Assembly (NCBI GenBank): GCA_019421865.1
Contig: JAHZEL010000021.1
Coordinates: forward strand, 59,112 to 123,111
DNA: 64,000 nt
Source: Desulfovibrionaceae bacterium
GTDB taxonomy: Bacteria > Desulfobacterota > Desulfovibrionia > Desulfovibrionales > Desulfovibrionaceae
Reading direction: 5' to 3'
Position numbers and translations under genes: made by a program. This document shows positions 17,633-25,936 of this stretch, piece after piece (positions within the stretch are counted from its first letter, which is position 1; each line of letters opens with the position of its first letter). The notes under the pieces were generated by a model, which saw only the letters and a program-made list of their open reading frames with translations, made no database searches and was not told where the DNA came from.

Positions 17633-18142
17633 CTACTTGTCCTCATCGCGCTCAAAGCAGCGGACATACGCTTCATAGCAGGCGGCGATGGGAGAATCCG
17701 GCGGAAGCTTCAGCTTGCCCAGTCGCGGCGGCCTCGGAGGAGGCGGCAACGAAGGCGGCTGCGTAATGTCCACCCTGCGCAGCGAGTCCTTCCCTACAAG
17801 AAGATGCAGCTCCACCTTCTGAAAGTAATCCTCATCCATGAAGGCGTTCACGCGCTCAAGAATTTCCGGCACGGCATAGGAGAGTTCCTGCATGGCGCAG
17901 GAATCCTCGCCGCCCACCAGCAGTATGTTTCCCCGATGCCCCAGGGGATGCGCCAGAGCCGCAATGTCCGGCCCCATGACGATGTCCCAGTTCTTCCACA
18001 GCTGCGTCAGCATGTGATGCTGCACCTGCATGCCGTGCGCCGAAAGCCAGCCTTCGAGCGCATCGCTCAGGGACGAAGTTCTGCCGCTCCGGCGTCCGAG
18101 GTCGAAACCGGCAAAGCGCTTATGATATTTCCTGCCTTCCAT
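17633..18142 (-). CDS. DUF721 (DciA-like) protein
   Basis: A 169-residue basic protein. The DUF721 core runs from LSDALEGWLSAHG through LWKNWDIVMGPDIAALAHP to GNILLVGGEDSCAMQELSY. DciA is the predominant bacterial loader of the replicative helicase DnaB in species lacking DnaC or DnaI. The C-terminus is a proline-rich tail (PPSLPPPPRPPRLGK). Whether this is the genome's main DciA cannot be told here. Confidence 0.75.
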   Translation of the reverse strand: MEGRKYHKRFAGFDLGRRSGRTSSLSDALEGWLSAHGMQVQHHMLTQLWKNWDIVMGPDIAALAHPLGHRGNILLVGGEDSCAMQELSYAVPEILERVNAFMDEDYFQKVELHLLVGKDSLRRVDITQPPSLPPPPRPPRLGKLKLPPDSPIAACYEAYVRCFERDEDK

Positions 18143-18177
18143 GCCTCGAGGCTACCAGACTTCCGGACAGACGAGAA

Positions 18178-18208
18178 GCCCCCGCACAGGGCGCGCGGGG
18201 GCAGAAGG
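18178..18208 (-). terminator. Terminator of hcp
   Basis: On the minus strand GCCCCCGC and GCGGGGGC pair and are followed by TTCTC, just past the hcp stop. Confidence 0.55.
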
Positions 18209-18219
18209 AATACGGAAGA

Positions 18220-19770
18220 TCAGTTTCCGAGCATGACGGCCATATCGGCTTCCGGCGTGGAAATGGGGCGTATGCCGAATTCCTTCACCAGAACATCAAG
18301 CACGGCGGGAGAAACAAAGGCGGGCAGCGAAGGGCCGAGCCAGATATTCTTCACGCCGAGGTACAGCAGAGAAAGCAGAATGGCCACGGCCTTCTGTTCG
18401 TACCACGACAGGACCAGCGTCAGCGGAAGGTCGTTCACGCCGCACTGGAAGGCTTTGCTCAGGGCGAGGGCCACCTGCACGGCGCCGTAGGCATCGTTGC
18501 ACTGGCCCATGTCCAGCAGACGGGGAAGACCGCCCACCGTGCCGAGCTCAAGATCATTGAAGCGGAACTTGCCGCAGGCCAGCGTAAGCACGACCGTGTC
18601 GGAGGGTGTGTTCTTCACGAACTCCGTATAGTAGTTGCGGCCGGGCCTTGCGCCGTCGCAGCCGCCTACAAGGAAGAAGTGGCGGATGGCTCCGGCCTTC
18701 ACGGCGTCTACAATGGCCCCTGCATGGGCCAGCACAGCCTCGCTGCCGAAGCCCGTGACCAGCGTTTCTCCACCGTTGATGCCGCAAAAATGCGTATCTT
18801 CCGCATAACCGCCCAGCTCCAGAGCTTTGGCAATGACGGGAGAAAAGTCCTTCCCCTCGTCTATATGCGGCATACCGGGAAAACGGACGACGCCCGTCGT
18901 GAAGACGCGGTCCGCATAGGCGTCCTTTACGGGCATGATGCAGTTCGTGGTGAAAAGCACCGGAGCGGGCACGCCGGCAAATTCCTTCTGCTGATTCTGC
19001 CATGCCGTTCCGAAATGCCCCTTGAAATGAGCATACTTGCGAAGTTCGGGATAGGCGTGGGCAGGCAGCATTTCACCGTGCGTATACACGTTCACGCCCT
19101 TGCCCTCGCTCTGCCGGAGAAGCAGCGCCAGATCGTGCAGATCGTGACCGGACACAATGATGAAGGGCCCCTTTTCCACCGTGCGGGAAACCGTTGCCGG
19201 GGCAGGCGTACCATAGGTTCTGTTGGCGTCGTTCAGAAGCTCCATGCAGGCCAGATTGACCTTTCCGGCTTCCATGACGGCATCAAGCAGCGTCTCTCTG
19301 CCTGCATCGACGGCAAGAAGCGCAAGGCCCCGATACAAAAATGCGCTGACGTCCTCAAGATTTCTTCCCAGCGTCCGGGCATGGCTGGCATAGGCGGCGA
19401 TACCCTTCATGCCGAAAAGCAGAAGAGACTTCAGGCTGCGGACATTTTCTTCCGCATTCCAGAGAAGATCCATGTTCCAGGCTTCCGCCACGCCGCTGTC
19501 CCTGCGGATCCTGGCCACGGTCTCCACCATGGCTGCCAGAGAAAGATCATCGAAATTCACATTGGTCAGCGTGGTGAAAAGCGCGTTTTCCACCAGCGTA
19601 TCCAGTTCCGCCGTGCGGGTGAATCCTTCTCCTCCGGCAAGCGCGACAAGCTCGCCGATAAGTCTATCCTGAAGCATGGCGGTACCGGGCTTCTTGCCGC
19701 ACACGCCGATTCTGGTGCAGCCGCAGCCTCCGGCCGTCTGCTCACACTGAAAACAGAACATTTCGCCCAT
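18220..19770 (-). CDS. hcp: Hybrid-cluster protein (hydroxylamine reductase / protein S-nitrosylase)
   Basis: A 516-residue cytoplasmic Fe-S protein, starting at the ATG at 19768-19770 because GGAGAAACGCT precedes it and the family N-terminus MGEMFCFQCEQT begins there. The proximal cluster ligands are C-x2-C-x8-C-x5-C (CFQCEQTAGGCGCTRIGVC). Hybrid-cluster ligands occur in HFCGINGGETLV, LACGKFRFN and GQCNDAYGAVQVAL. Hcp reduces NO or hydroxylamine and protects anaerobes from nitrosative stress. No hcr reductase gene is adjacent. Confidence 0.95.
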   Translation of the reverse strand: MGEMFCFQCEQTAGGCGCTRIGVCGKKPGTAMLQDRLIGELVALAGGEGFTRTAELDTLVENALFTTLTNVNFDDLSLAAMVETVARIRRDSGVAEAWNMDLLWNAEENVRSLKSLLLFGMKGIAAYASHARTLGRNLEDVSAFLYRGLALLAVDAGRETLLDAVMEAGKVNLACMELLNDANRTYGTPAPATVSRTVEKGPFIIVSGHDLHDLALLLRQSEGKGVNVYTHGEMLPAHAYPELRKYAHFKGHFGTAWQNQQKEFAGVPAPVLFTTNCIMPVKDAYADRVFTTGVVRFPGMPHIDEGKDFSPVIAKALELGGYAEDTHFCGINGGETLVTGFGSEAVLAHAGAIVDAVKAGAIRHFFLVGGCDGARPGRNYYTEFVKNTPSDTVVLTLACGKFRFNDLELGTVGGLPRLLDMGQCNDAYGAVQVALALSKAFQCGVNDLPLTLVLSWYEQKAVAILLSLLYLGVKNIWLGPSLPAFVSPAVLDVLVKEFGIRPISTPEADMAVMLGN

Positions 19771-19889
19771 AGCGTTTCTCCATGATGTTACGTGTGCTCC
19801 GTACAGAGCTTCCAGTCTCCCGAACATAGAAGACTTTCCGCTCCAAAACCGTGTCTCAGGTCACATCATGGCACGTTTCTTTTTCAGCC

Positions 19890-20390
19890 TCAGCTATTTT
19901 TACCGCCTTCCCGTTCCTCCTTCGTCCAGGCGGTATAGGGCAGCTTTGAAAGCTCCACGTTGAGATAGCGGGAAATTCTGCTGACTTCCTCCCCCAGCCA
20001 TTCAGGACGGACAAAAGGCTGATCTGCCGATTCCAGCTCGATTTCGGCCACGACAAGCCCCCGATTGGCGCCGAGGAATTCGTCCACTTCCCATACGCTG
20101 CCGTCGCAGGTAAAGGTGTGACGCATCTTTTCAATGATCTCACCGGGATCAAGACCGTCCAGCAGAGCCTGCGCCTCATCCAGAGGAATCTCATACTCGA
20201 ATTCGCTGCGGGCAATGCCCTCTCCCCGATACTTGATGGTCAGCATACCCCTTTTTCCGGCCACCCGGACTCTGACCGTACGGTCCTGGGTTCGGGCAAT
20301 GTAGCCCTGCCGGAAAAGCTCGCCTTCCGCCCTGCCGCGCCAGCCGTCGCTCTTCACCAGAAACTTGCGTTCTATTTCCTGCTGTTTCAT
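19890..20390 (-). CDS. CYTH-domain (triphosphate tunnel) protein
   Basis: A 166-residue soluble protein starting at the ATG at 20388-20390 behind GGGAGATCGC. The diagnostic MKQQEIERKFLVK (ExExK) opens the sequence. Alternating charged residues of a tunnel metalloenzyme follow: TVRVRVAGKRGMLTIKYRG, RSEFEYEIP and VVAEIELES. Relatives hydrolyse inorganic triphosphate or make cAMP (class IV cyclase); without a partner domain, a triphosphatase role is more likely. Confidence 0.85.
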   Translation of the reverse strand: MKQQEIERKFLVKSDGWRGRAEGELFRQGYIARTQDRTVRVRVAGKRGMLTIKYRGEGIARSEFEYEIPLDEAQALLDGLDPGEIIEKMRHTFTCDGSVWEVDEFLGANRGLVVAEIELESADQPFVRPEWLGEEVSRISRYLNVELSKLPYTAWTKEEREGGKNS

Positions 20391-20475
20391 GCGATCTCCC
20401 GAAGCATCCGTGACGGACGTTCTTCTGCTGTAGAATATGCTGCCTGCAGACGCATTCTGCAAGTATCCGCGTATA

Positions 20476-20512
20476 AAAAAACGGGGCGGAAAGCCGTGCT
20501 TTCCGCCCCGCG
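20476..20512 (-). terminator. Terminator of rpsA
   Basis: CGGGGCGGAAAG and CTTTCCGCCCCG enclose CCGTG, with a T-run on the minus-strand side. Confidence 0.85.
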
Positions 20513-20533
20513 TACATTCATCAGAATCAGCGA

Positions 20534-22240
20534 TTAGTCGTTGAACTTCTGCTTAAGAAGGTCGCCGAGGGTCTGGCTGATGCTGTTGTCGCCGGAATGG
20601 TAATCCTTGGGCTTGCGACGTTCTTCATCGTCCTTGATCTGCTTGATGGAGAGGCCGAGGCGGCGTTCATCAGCGGAAACATGGATGATCTTGGCCTGAA
20701 CGGTGTCGCCTTCCTTGTAGAGTTCGGAAGGAGACTTCACCTTCTTGCCGAGTTCGGTCACATGGATGAGGCCTTCGATGCCTTCTTCCACTTCCACGAA
20801 CAGGCCGAAGTCGGTCACGTTGGTCACGGTGCCGGTGATGATGTTGCCCACGGGATAGCGGGCGGGCACGCTGCTCCAGGGATCTTCGGTGAGCTGCTTC
20901 ATGCCGAGGGTGAACTTTTCGTTCTCCTGATCCACGGTGAGAACCTTGGCCTGCACGACGTCGCCGACCTTGTACAGTTCGCCGGGATGACGCAGCTTCT
21001 TGGTCCAGGAAATGTCGGACACATGGATGAGGCCGTCGATGCCGTCTTCGATGCCGATGAACATGCCGAATTCGGTGATGTTCTTGATGACGCCTTCAAT
21101 GACGGTGCCTTCGGGGAAGCGTTCGCCGACGAGTTCCCAGGGATTGGGCTTGACCTGCTTCATGCCGAGGGAGATGCGCTTCTTTTCGCTGTCCACGCCG
21201 AGGATGACGACTTCAACTTCGTCGCCCTGATGCACCATCTGGGAAGGATGACGGAGCTTGCGGGTCCAGGACATTTCGGAAATGTGCACGAGGCCTTCCA
21301 CGCCGGGTTCGAGTTCCACGAACACGCCGTAGTCAACAAGGTTGGTCACCTTGCCGGTGTGGTGGGAGCCTTCGGGGAAGCGGGCGGTGATGTCCTGCCA
21401 GGGATCGGGCACGAGCTGCTTCAGGCCGAGAGAAACCTTCTGGTTTTCCTTGTCGAAGGAAAGAACCTTGAGTTCCAGTTCCTGTCCGAGGGAGACCATT
21501 TCGCGAGGATGGCGAATGCGCTTCCAGGACATATCGGTGATGTGCAGAAGACCGTCGAGACCGCCGAGGTCGACGAACACGCCGTATTCGGTGATGTTCT
21601 TGGCCTTGCCCTTGACGATCTGACCTTCGGCCAGGGTCTGGAGCAGAGCGCTGCGCTTGGTATCGCGTTCTTCTTCGAGCAGCACGCGGCGGGAAACGAT
21701 CACGTTGCTGCGGCGACGGTTGATCTTGAGCACGCGGAATTCAAACTGCTGGTTGACGAGAGCATCCATGTCGGGCACAGGACGCAGATCGACATGGGAA
21801 CCGGGCAGGAAGGCCTCCACGCCGCCGAGATCGACGGTGTAGCCGCCCTTGATGCGGCGGGTGATGGTGCCGGTGATGACGCCGTTCTTTTCCAGCACTT
21901 CTTCGAGCTGGTCGAACAGCTGCATACGCTTGGCCTTGTCGAACGAAAGCGTGATGGTGCCATCCATTTCGTTCTTGCGGGCAACGTACACATCGACGCG
22001 GTCGCCGACCTTGACCGTTATATTGCCCTGAGCGTCCCGAAATTCTTCAGCGGGGATCTGGCCTTCGGACTTGAAGTTCACGTCCACCAGCACAGTATCG
22101 TCGTCCACGCGCACGACTTCGCCCTTGACGATGGAACCTTCTTCGAGGTCGCCCATGTCAGGGTTGAGATAGTCTTCGAGTGCGCTCGCAAAGCTCATTT
22201 CGGAATCGATTTGGTTTTCCATGTTCTCGGCAGTTGCCAT
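20534..22240 (-). CDS. rpsA: 30S ribosomal protein S1
   Basis: A 568-residue protein with six S1/OB-fold repeats, seen at about residues 35, 118, 205, 290, 377 and 464. The last four share the pattern G-x-x-x-G-x-V-x-N-x-T-D/E-x-G-x-F-V followed by GLIHVSDISW-like ends. Six repeats match proteobacterial S1, which binds mRNA on the 30S subunit and aids initiation at structured leaders. The gene has its own promoter and terminator and is divergent from the pseudouridine synthase. Confidence 0.96.
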   Translation of the reverse strand: MATAENMENQIDSEMSFASALEDYLNPDMGDLEEGSIVKGEVVRVDDDTVLVDVNFKSEGQIPAEEFRDAQGNITVKVGDRVDVYVARKNEMDGTITLSFDKAKRMQLFDQLEEVLEKNGVITGTITRRIKGGYTVDLGGVEAFLPGSHVDLRPVPDMDALVNQQFEFRVLKINRRRSNVIVSRRVLLEEERDTKRSALLQTLAEGQIVKGKAKNITEYGVFVDLGGLDGLLHITDMSWKRIRHPREMVSLGQELELKVLSFDKENQKVSLGLKQLVPDPWQDITARFPEGSHHTGKVTNLVDYGVFVELEPGVEGLVHISEMSWTRKLRHPSQMVHQGDEVEVVILGVDSEKKRISLGMKQVKPNPWELVGERFPEGTVIEGVIKNITEFGMFIGIEDGIDGLIHVSDISWTKKLRHPGELYKVGDVVQAKVLTVDQENEKFTLGMKQLTEDPWSSVPARYPVGNIITGTVTNVTDFGLFVEVEEGIEGLIHVTELGKKVKSPSELYKEGDTVQAKIIHVSADERRLGLSIKQIKDDEERRKPKDYHSGDNSISQTLGDLLKQKFND

Positions 22241-22399
22241 ACGGATCCTCCAACCTAAACAAACAGATTTCTGCCCTCGTCGGGCAGGTCTCTCTACATA
22301 GCAGGAATGTCATGGATGCACAAGTCGTTTCTTTCCCGCTTTCCGGAAAAAGGGCGTTTTTCCTTCTCGTCCGCAATCTGGACGCAAAAACGGAAACCA

Positions 22400-22428
22400 T
22401 CTATGCTTCAGCAAAGCAACACGCTCAA
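22400..22428 (-). promoter_or_regulatory. Likely sigma-70 promoter of rpsA
   Basis: On the minus strand TTGAGC, a 17-bp spacer and CATAGA lie about 160 bp upstream of the rpsA start, leaving a long leader that could hold S1 autoregulation. Confidence 0.4.
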
Positions 22429-22458
22429 AAAACGATGTAAAAGGAACGTTCAAAAGGC

Positions 22459-23436
22459 ATGGATAACGAAAGGGACAGCAGAGCTCTTTCCGTCAGCCGG
22501 GCGGAATCGGGTCAGAAACTTCTCAATTTTCTTCAGCGCCGCATCAACGCGCCCGTGAGCGATTTTCACCGCTGGATACGCACCGGTCAGGTACGCATCA
22601 ACGGAGCAAGAGCCCGCGCCTTCGACCGCCTGAACGAAGACGACCTCGTGCGGGTGCCGCCCTTTGCCGAGCGCCTGCCCGCAGGAAGCGGCGCGTCTGC
22701 GCCCACTTTGGCGCCTGCAGGGAAAAAACGCTCCAGACTCACCGTCGTTTTCGAGGATGAGGACGTTCTCGTTCTGTCCAAGCCCGCCGGTCTTCCGGTG
22801 CAGGGCGGCACGGGGCACAAGGAAAGCGTGGCCTCCATTCTTGCCGAAGAGCGCGCCCATGCGGACTTTGTTCCTGCGCCCGTGCATCGTCTGGACAGAG
22901 ACACCTCCGGCCTGCTCGTGGCTGGCAAGACCTATGCGGCCGTGCGCCTGCTGACGGACGCCCTTGCCGGAAGAAACGACGAGCGGCCGAGCAAGGAATA
23001 TCTGGCCTGGGTGGAGGGAACATGGAAGCTGCCCTCGCCTTCCGAACTTCGGGACTTTCTTGCCAGGGACAGGCAGGAGCAGCGCGTACGAAGCCGCGCA
23101 CCGGAGAAGGATTCCGAAGCAAAGGAAGCCCGCTGCATCGTGACATGCCTGACGGAACGAACCATACACGGGCATCCTTACACGCTGCTTCTCATCCGCC
23201 TTCTTACCGGACGCACGCATCAGATACGCGTGCAGCTCGCGGAACGTGGGCATCCCATTGTCGGCGATCCGTGGTACGGCAGACCGGGAAGGCAGGAAGG
23301 CGGGCTGAAACTGCACGCCTTCCGTCTCTCCATTCCCGTTCCGGGAGGAAAAAGGCGCACGTTCCGCCTTCTCCCTCCGTGGAAAGATCCCTGGAAGGCC
23401 GAACTTCCGGCATCTCTTCCCGAACCGGAAGCCTGA
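22459..23436 (+). CDS. RluA-family 23S rRNA pseudouridine synthase (RluC-like)
   Basis: A 325-residue enzyme. An S4 RNA-binding domain (GQKLLNFLQRRINAPVSDFH, GQVRINGARARAFDRL) precedes the RluA catalytic domain with HRLDRDTSGLLVAGKT, whose HRLDRDTSG motif carries the catalytic Asp, and LLTGRTHQIRVQLAERGHPI. S4 plus RluA and the length fit RluC or RluD; RluC is more likely because of the LNED-DLVRVPP region, but this is not certain. Confidence 0.88.
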   Translation: MDNERDSRALSVSRAESGQKLLNFLQRRINAPVSDFHRWIRTGQVRINGARARAFDRLNEDDLVRVPPFAERLPAGSGASAPTLAPAGKKRSRLTVVFEDEDVLVLSKPAGLPVQGGTGHKESVASILAEERAHADFVPAPVHRLDRDTSGLLVAGKTYAAVRLLTDALAGRNDERPSKEYLAWVEGTWKLPSPSELRDFLARDRQEQRVRSRAPEKDSEAKEARCIVTCLTERTIHGHPYTLLLIRLLTGRTHQIRVQLAERGHPIVGDPWYGRPGRQEGGLKLHAFRLSIPVPGGKRRTFRLLPPWKDPWKAELPASLPEPEA

Positions 23437-23438
23437 GT

Positions 23439-25829
23439 TCAGGGAACGGTTCGTACCGTCACCTTCCGCGACGAGGCCCGGCCTCTGTCATCCACGACAC
23501 GCAGCTCCTGCACGCCGTCTTCCGGATACCAGAGCAGCGTCTCTCCCGGCGCAGCCCTGCCGATGAAGCGCCCGCCCACGAACCAGAACAGGGCTTTTGC
23601 GTCGGCATCAACGCCGGCTTCCAGCGGAATGGCCGTTCTCTGCGGCGCGGAAAGACTGCGCTGATAGATCACGCCGTCCTTGGGGGAGATCATGCGGGGA
23701 GGCATGCCGGAAACGCGTTCCTGCCCGCAGCCGGGGCCGAAGGGCGGAGGCGGAGGCTTGACCACGCCCGCCTGCAGAAACTGCTTCCGCAAATCGGAAG
23801 GCCAGAACTCCCAGACCACTTCCTCCGTCCGACCCGGAACGGGCTCACATGCCCGCAGGCCTGTTTCCCTGTCGATGAGAATGGTTCGGAACACGCCTGA
23901 AGAACGGGTCGGCGACCGGCCAGGAATATACCAGGTTTCCGTCGTATCTTCGCAAAGCGACGTATCCAGATCCCCCGTGGCGGTACAGACCTTTTCCCGA
24001 ATAATGTTGAGTCCTTCCTGCTGACGGGGCACAAGATCGGCGAAGGATCTGTCGGATGAGGCCAGCGCCTGGGCGATGTCGGTGAAAAGCGGCGCGGCGA
24101 CCTCACCTCCCACGAGCAGAGGATTGGGAGAGTTGTCGAAGTTTCCCACCCATACCACCAGCACATAGGGACCGGCTACGCCCGCCGTCCAGGCATCACG
24201 AAAGCCGTTGGATGTACCGGTCTTGAAACGCAGAGGAACAGGGCCGGAAAAGGACCGGACAAAATGCACCTCGTCCTCCAGCATGCGCAGCGTAACTACG
24301 GCGGCCTCCGGGGAAAGCAGGGCCACGGCGGGCGCGGCAGTCTCTCCGGTAAAAAGCCGGGGCTGCCGCCATACGCCCCGATTCGCCAGCATGGCGTACA
24401 GGCCGCCAAGCTCACGCATGGTTACTTCCGCGCCGCCGAGAACAAGACTCAGCCCGTAATGCTCCTCGCTGAAGGGAAGCTCCACCCCGGCTCTTTTCAA
24501 AAAGGCGTACAGCCCCGGTCTGAGCTTTGATGCCAGCATGATGGCGGGAATGTTGCGGCTTGACCGCAGCGCCTCCTCGGCGGGAAGAGGTCCGCGAAAA
24601 ATACGGTCGAAATTTTCCGGATCATAGCCGCCGAAGCTCCGGGGAGAATCCTCAAGAAGCGTTCGCGGATGGATCAGCCCCTGATCCAGCGCCATGCCGT
24701 AAATGAAAGGCTTGAGCGTGGAGCCCGGAGAACGGCGGGCACGCGTGCCGTCCACCTGACCAAAGATCGCATCGTTGAAAAAATCCGCCGAACCGGCCAG
24801 CGCCCGGATCTCCATGCTGGGCCAGTGAATGACGAGCGCCGCCGCATTGTTCAGCCCGTACCGCCTACCCCGGGCGGCAAAGCCCTTCAACGCCCGCTCC
24901 AGAAGCTGCTGCATACGCCGGTCGATATAGGTTCGTACCGGCTCTCCATTCCCCGACCGGGAAAGAAGCGCACTCGACACATGCGGAGCCTCGAAGGGAA
25001 GCTCGGAGGGCCCATGCACGCGCAACGGCGAAAGCACGCCCTCATGGTTCGCCAGAAAAACGCCGGAGCGAAGCGCGCCGTTCTTTCCCTGCGCTCCAGA
25101 GGCATCGCCTGTGACAAGACGCGTCACCCTTGCGCGCGCCCGCTCGAACTCCGGCCCGTTCAGAGGATTACGTCTCACGGGATTCTGAGGCACGGCCGCC
25201 AGCGCGAGGCTTTCGGACAGCGAAAGACGGGCGGCAGGCACATGAAAATACAGGCGCGCCGCCGCGCCTATGCCCTCCACGTTGCCGCCGTAGGGCGCAA
25301 GATTGAAATAGGCCTCAAGAATCTCGTTCTTGTCGTAGTGGCGTTCGTACTGCAGCGCCCGGAGCATCTGTTCCAGCTTGCCCGGCAGCGTATCCGTGGT
25401 CAGGCCGAGCCGGAGACGCGCCACCTGCATGGTGATGGTGGATCCGCCCATGCGACGGGAGCCGCCGAGCATGGAAAAGGCGGCCCGCAGCAGAGAAAGC
25501 GGATTCACGCCCGGGTGTCGGTAAAAATGCCTGTCCTCATAGAGGAGCACGGCATTCACGGCTTCCGGTGCCACGTCGTGAAGAGCCACACGCACCCGGT
25601 ACTTCTCATCCTCCGTCAGCCCCATGCGGAGAAGCTGCCCGTCGGCGCTCAAGACCACGGGAGAAAAGGCCACGCCGTCGAGAAGCGGAGGCTTCGGGCT
25701 GCATGCCAGCCAGACCACAAGCACCAGCACGGGAACGAGGATCACAGCCGCAAGCGCTTTCAGAATAATGCCGCGCAACAAACGCCAAGCCTCTTTGTCC
25801 CGTTGCCCGGAAGTGATGTTTCTGGGCAA
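23439..25829 (-). CDS. pbpC: Penicillin-binding protein 1C (bifunctional peptidoglycan synthase)
   Basis: A 796-residue inner-membrane enzyme with an N-terminal anchor (IILKALAAVILVPVLVLVVW). The GT51 glycosyltransferase domain shows EDRHFYRHPGVNPLSL and GGSTITMQVARL. The transpeptidase domain has SPGSTLKPF (SxxK), SSRNIPA (SxN) and FKTGTSNGFRDAW (KTG), followed by a C-terminal BiPBP_C domain (PKDGVIYQRSL). PbpC is a non-essential class A PBP. It lies downstream of, and on the same strand as, the alpha-2-macroglobulin gene, the same pairing as E. coli pbpC-yfhM. Confidence 0.94.
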   Translation of the reverse strand: MPRNITSGQRDKEAWRLLRGIILKALAAVILVPVLVLVVWLACSPKPPLLDGVAFSPVVLSADGQLLRMGLTEDEKYRVRVALHDVAPEAVNAVLLYEDRHFYRHPGVNPLSLLRAAFSMLGGSRRMGGSTITMQVARLRLGLTTDTLPGKLEQMLRALQYERHYDKNEILEAYFNLAPYGGNVEGIGAAARLYFHVPAARLSLSESLALAAVPQNPVRRNPLNGPEFERARARVTRLVTGDASGAQGKNGALRSGVFLANHEGVLSPLRVHGPSELPFEAPHVSSALLSRSGNGEPVRTYIDRRMQQLLERALKGFAARGRRYGLNNAAALVIHWPSMEIRALAGSADFFNDAIFGQVDGTRARRSPGSTLKPFIYGMALDQGLIHPRTLLEDSPRSFGGYDPENFDRIFRGPLPAEEALRSSRNIPAIMLASKLRPGLYAFLKRAGVELPFSEEHYGLSLVLGGAEVTMRELGGLYAMLANRGVWRQPRLFTGETAAPAVALLSPEAAVVTLRMLEDEVHFVRSFSGPVPLRFKTGTSNGFRDAWTAGVAGPYVLVVWVGNFDNSPNPLLVGGEVAAPLFTDIAQALASSDRSFADLVPRQQEGLNIIREKVCTATGDLDTSLCEDTTETWYIPGRSPTRSSGVFRTILIDRETGLRACEPVPGRTEEVVWEFWPSDLRKQFLQAGVVKPPPPPFGPGCGQERVSGMPPRMISPKDGVIYQRSLSAPQRTAIPLEAGVDADAKALFWFVGGRFIGRAAPGETLLWYPEDGVQELRVVDDRGRASSRKVTVRTVP

Positions 25830-25936
25830 CGGAACACATACATTTCAAAGTGTTAAAGCAACAAACCGCTGACCTGATCTCAGCGATCCGCACAGTAAAC
25901 CGGGAACCTTACCACGCTTCCGGCATTCCGCACCGG

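Noticed and set aside
20597..22258. Long open frame (553 codons) antisense to rpsA
   Set aside because: It mirrors the S1 coding frame. The product is a His/Glu/Val-rich string without family features, caused by GC-biased codon use.
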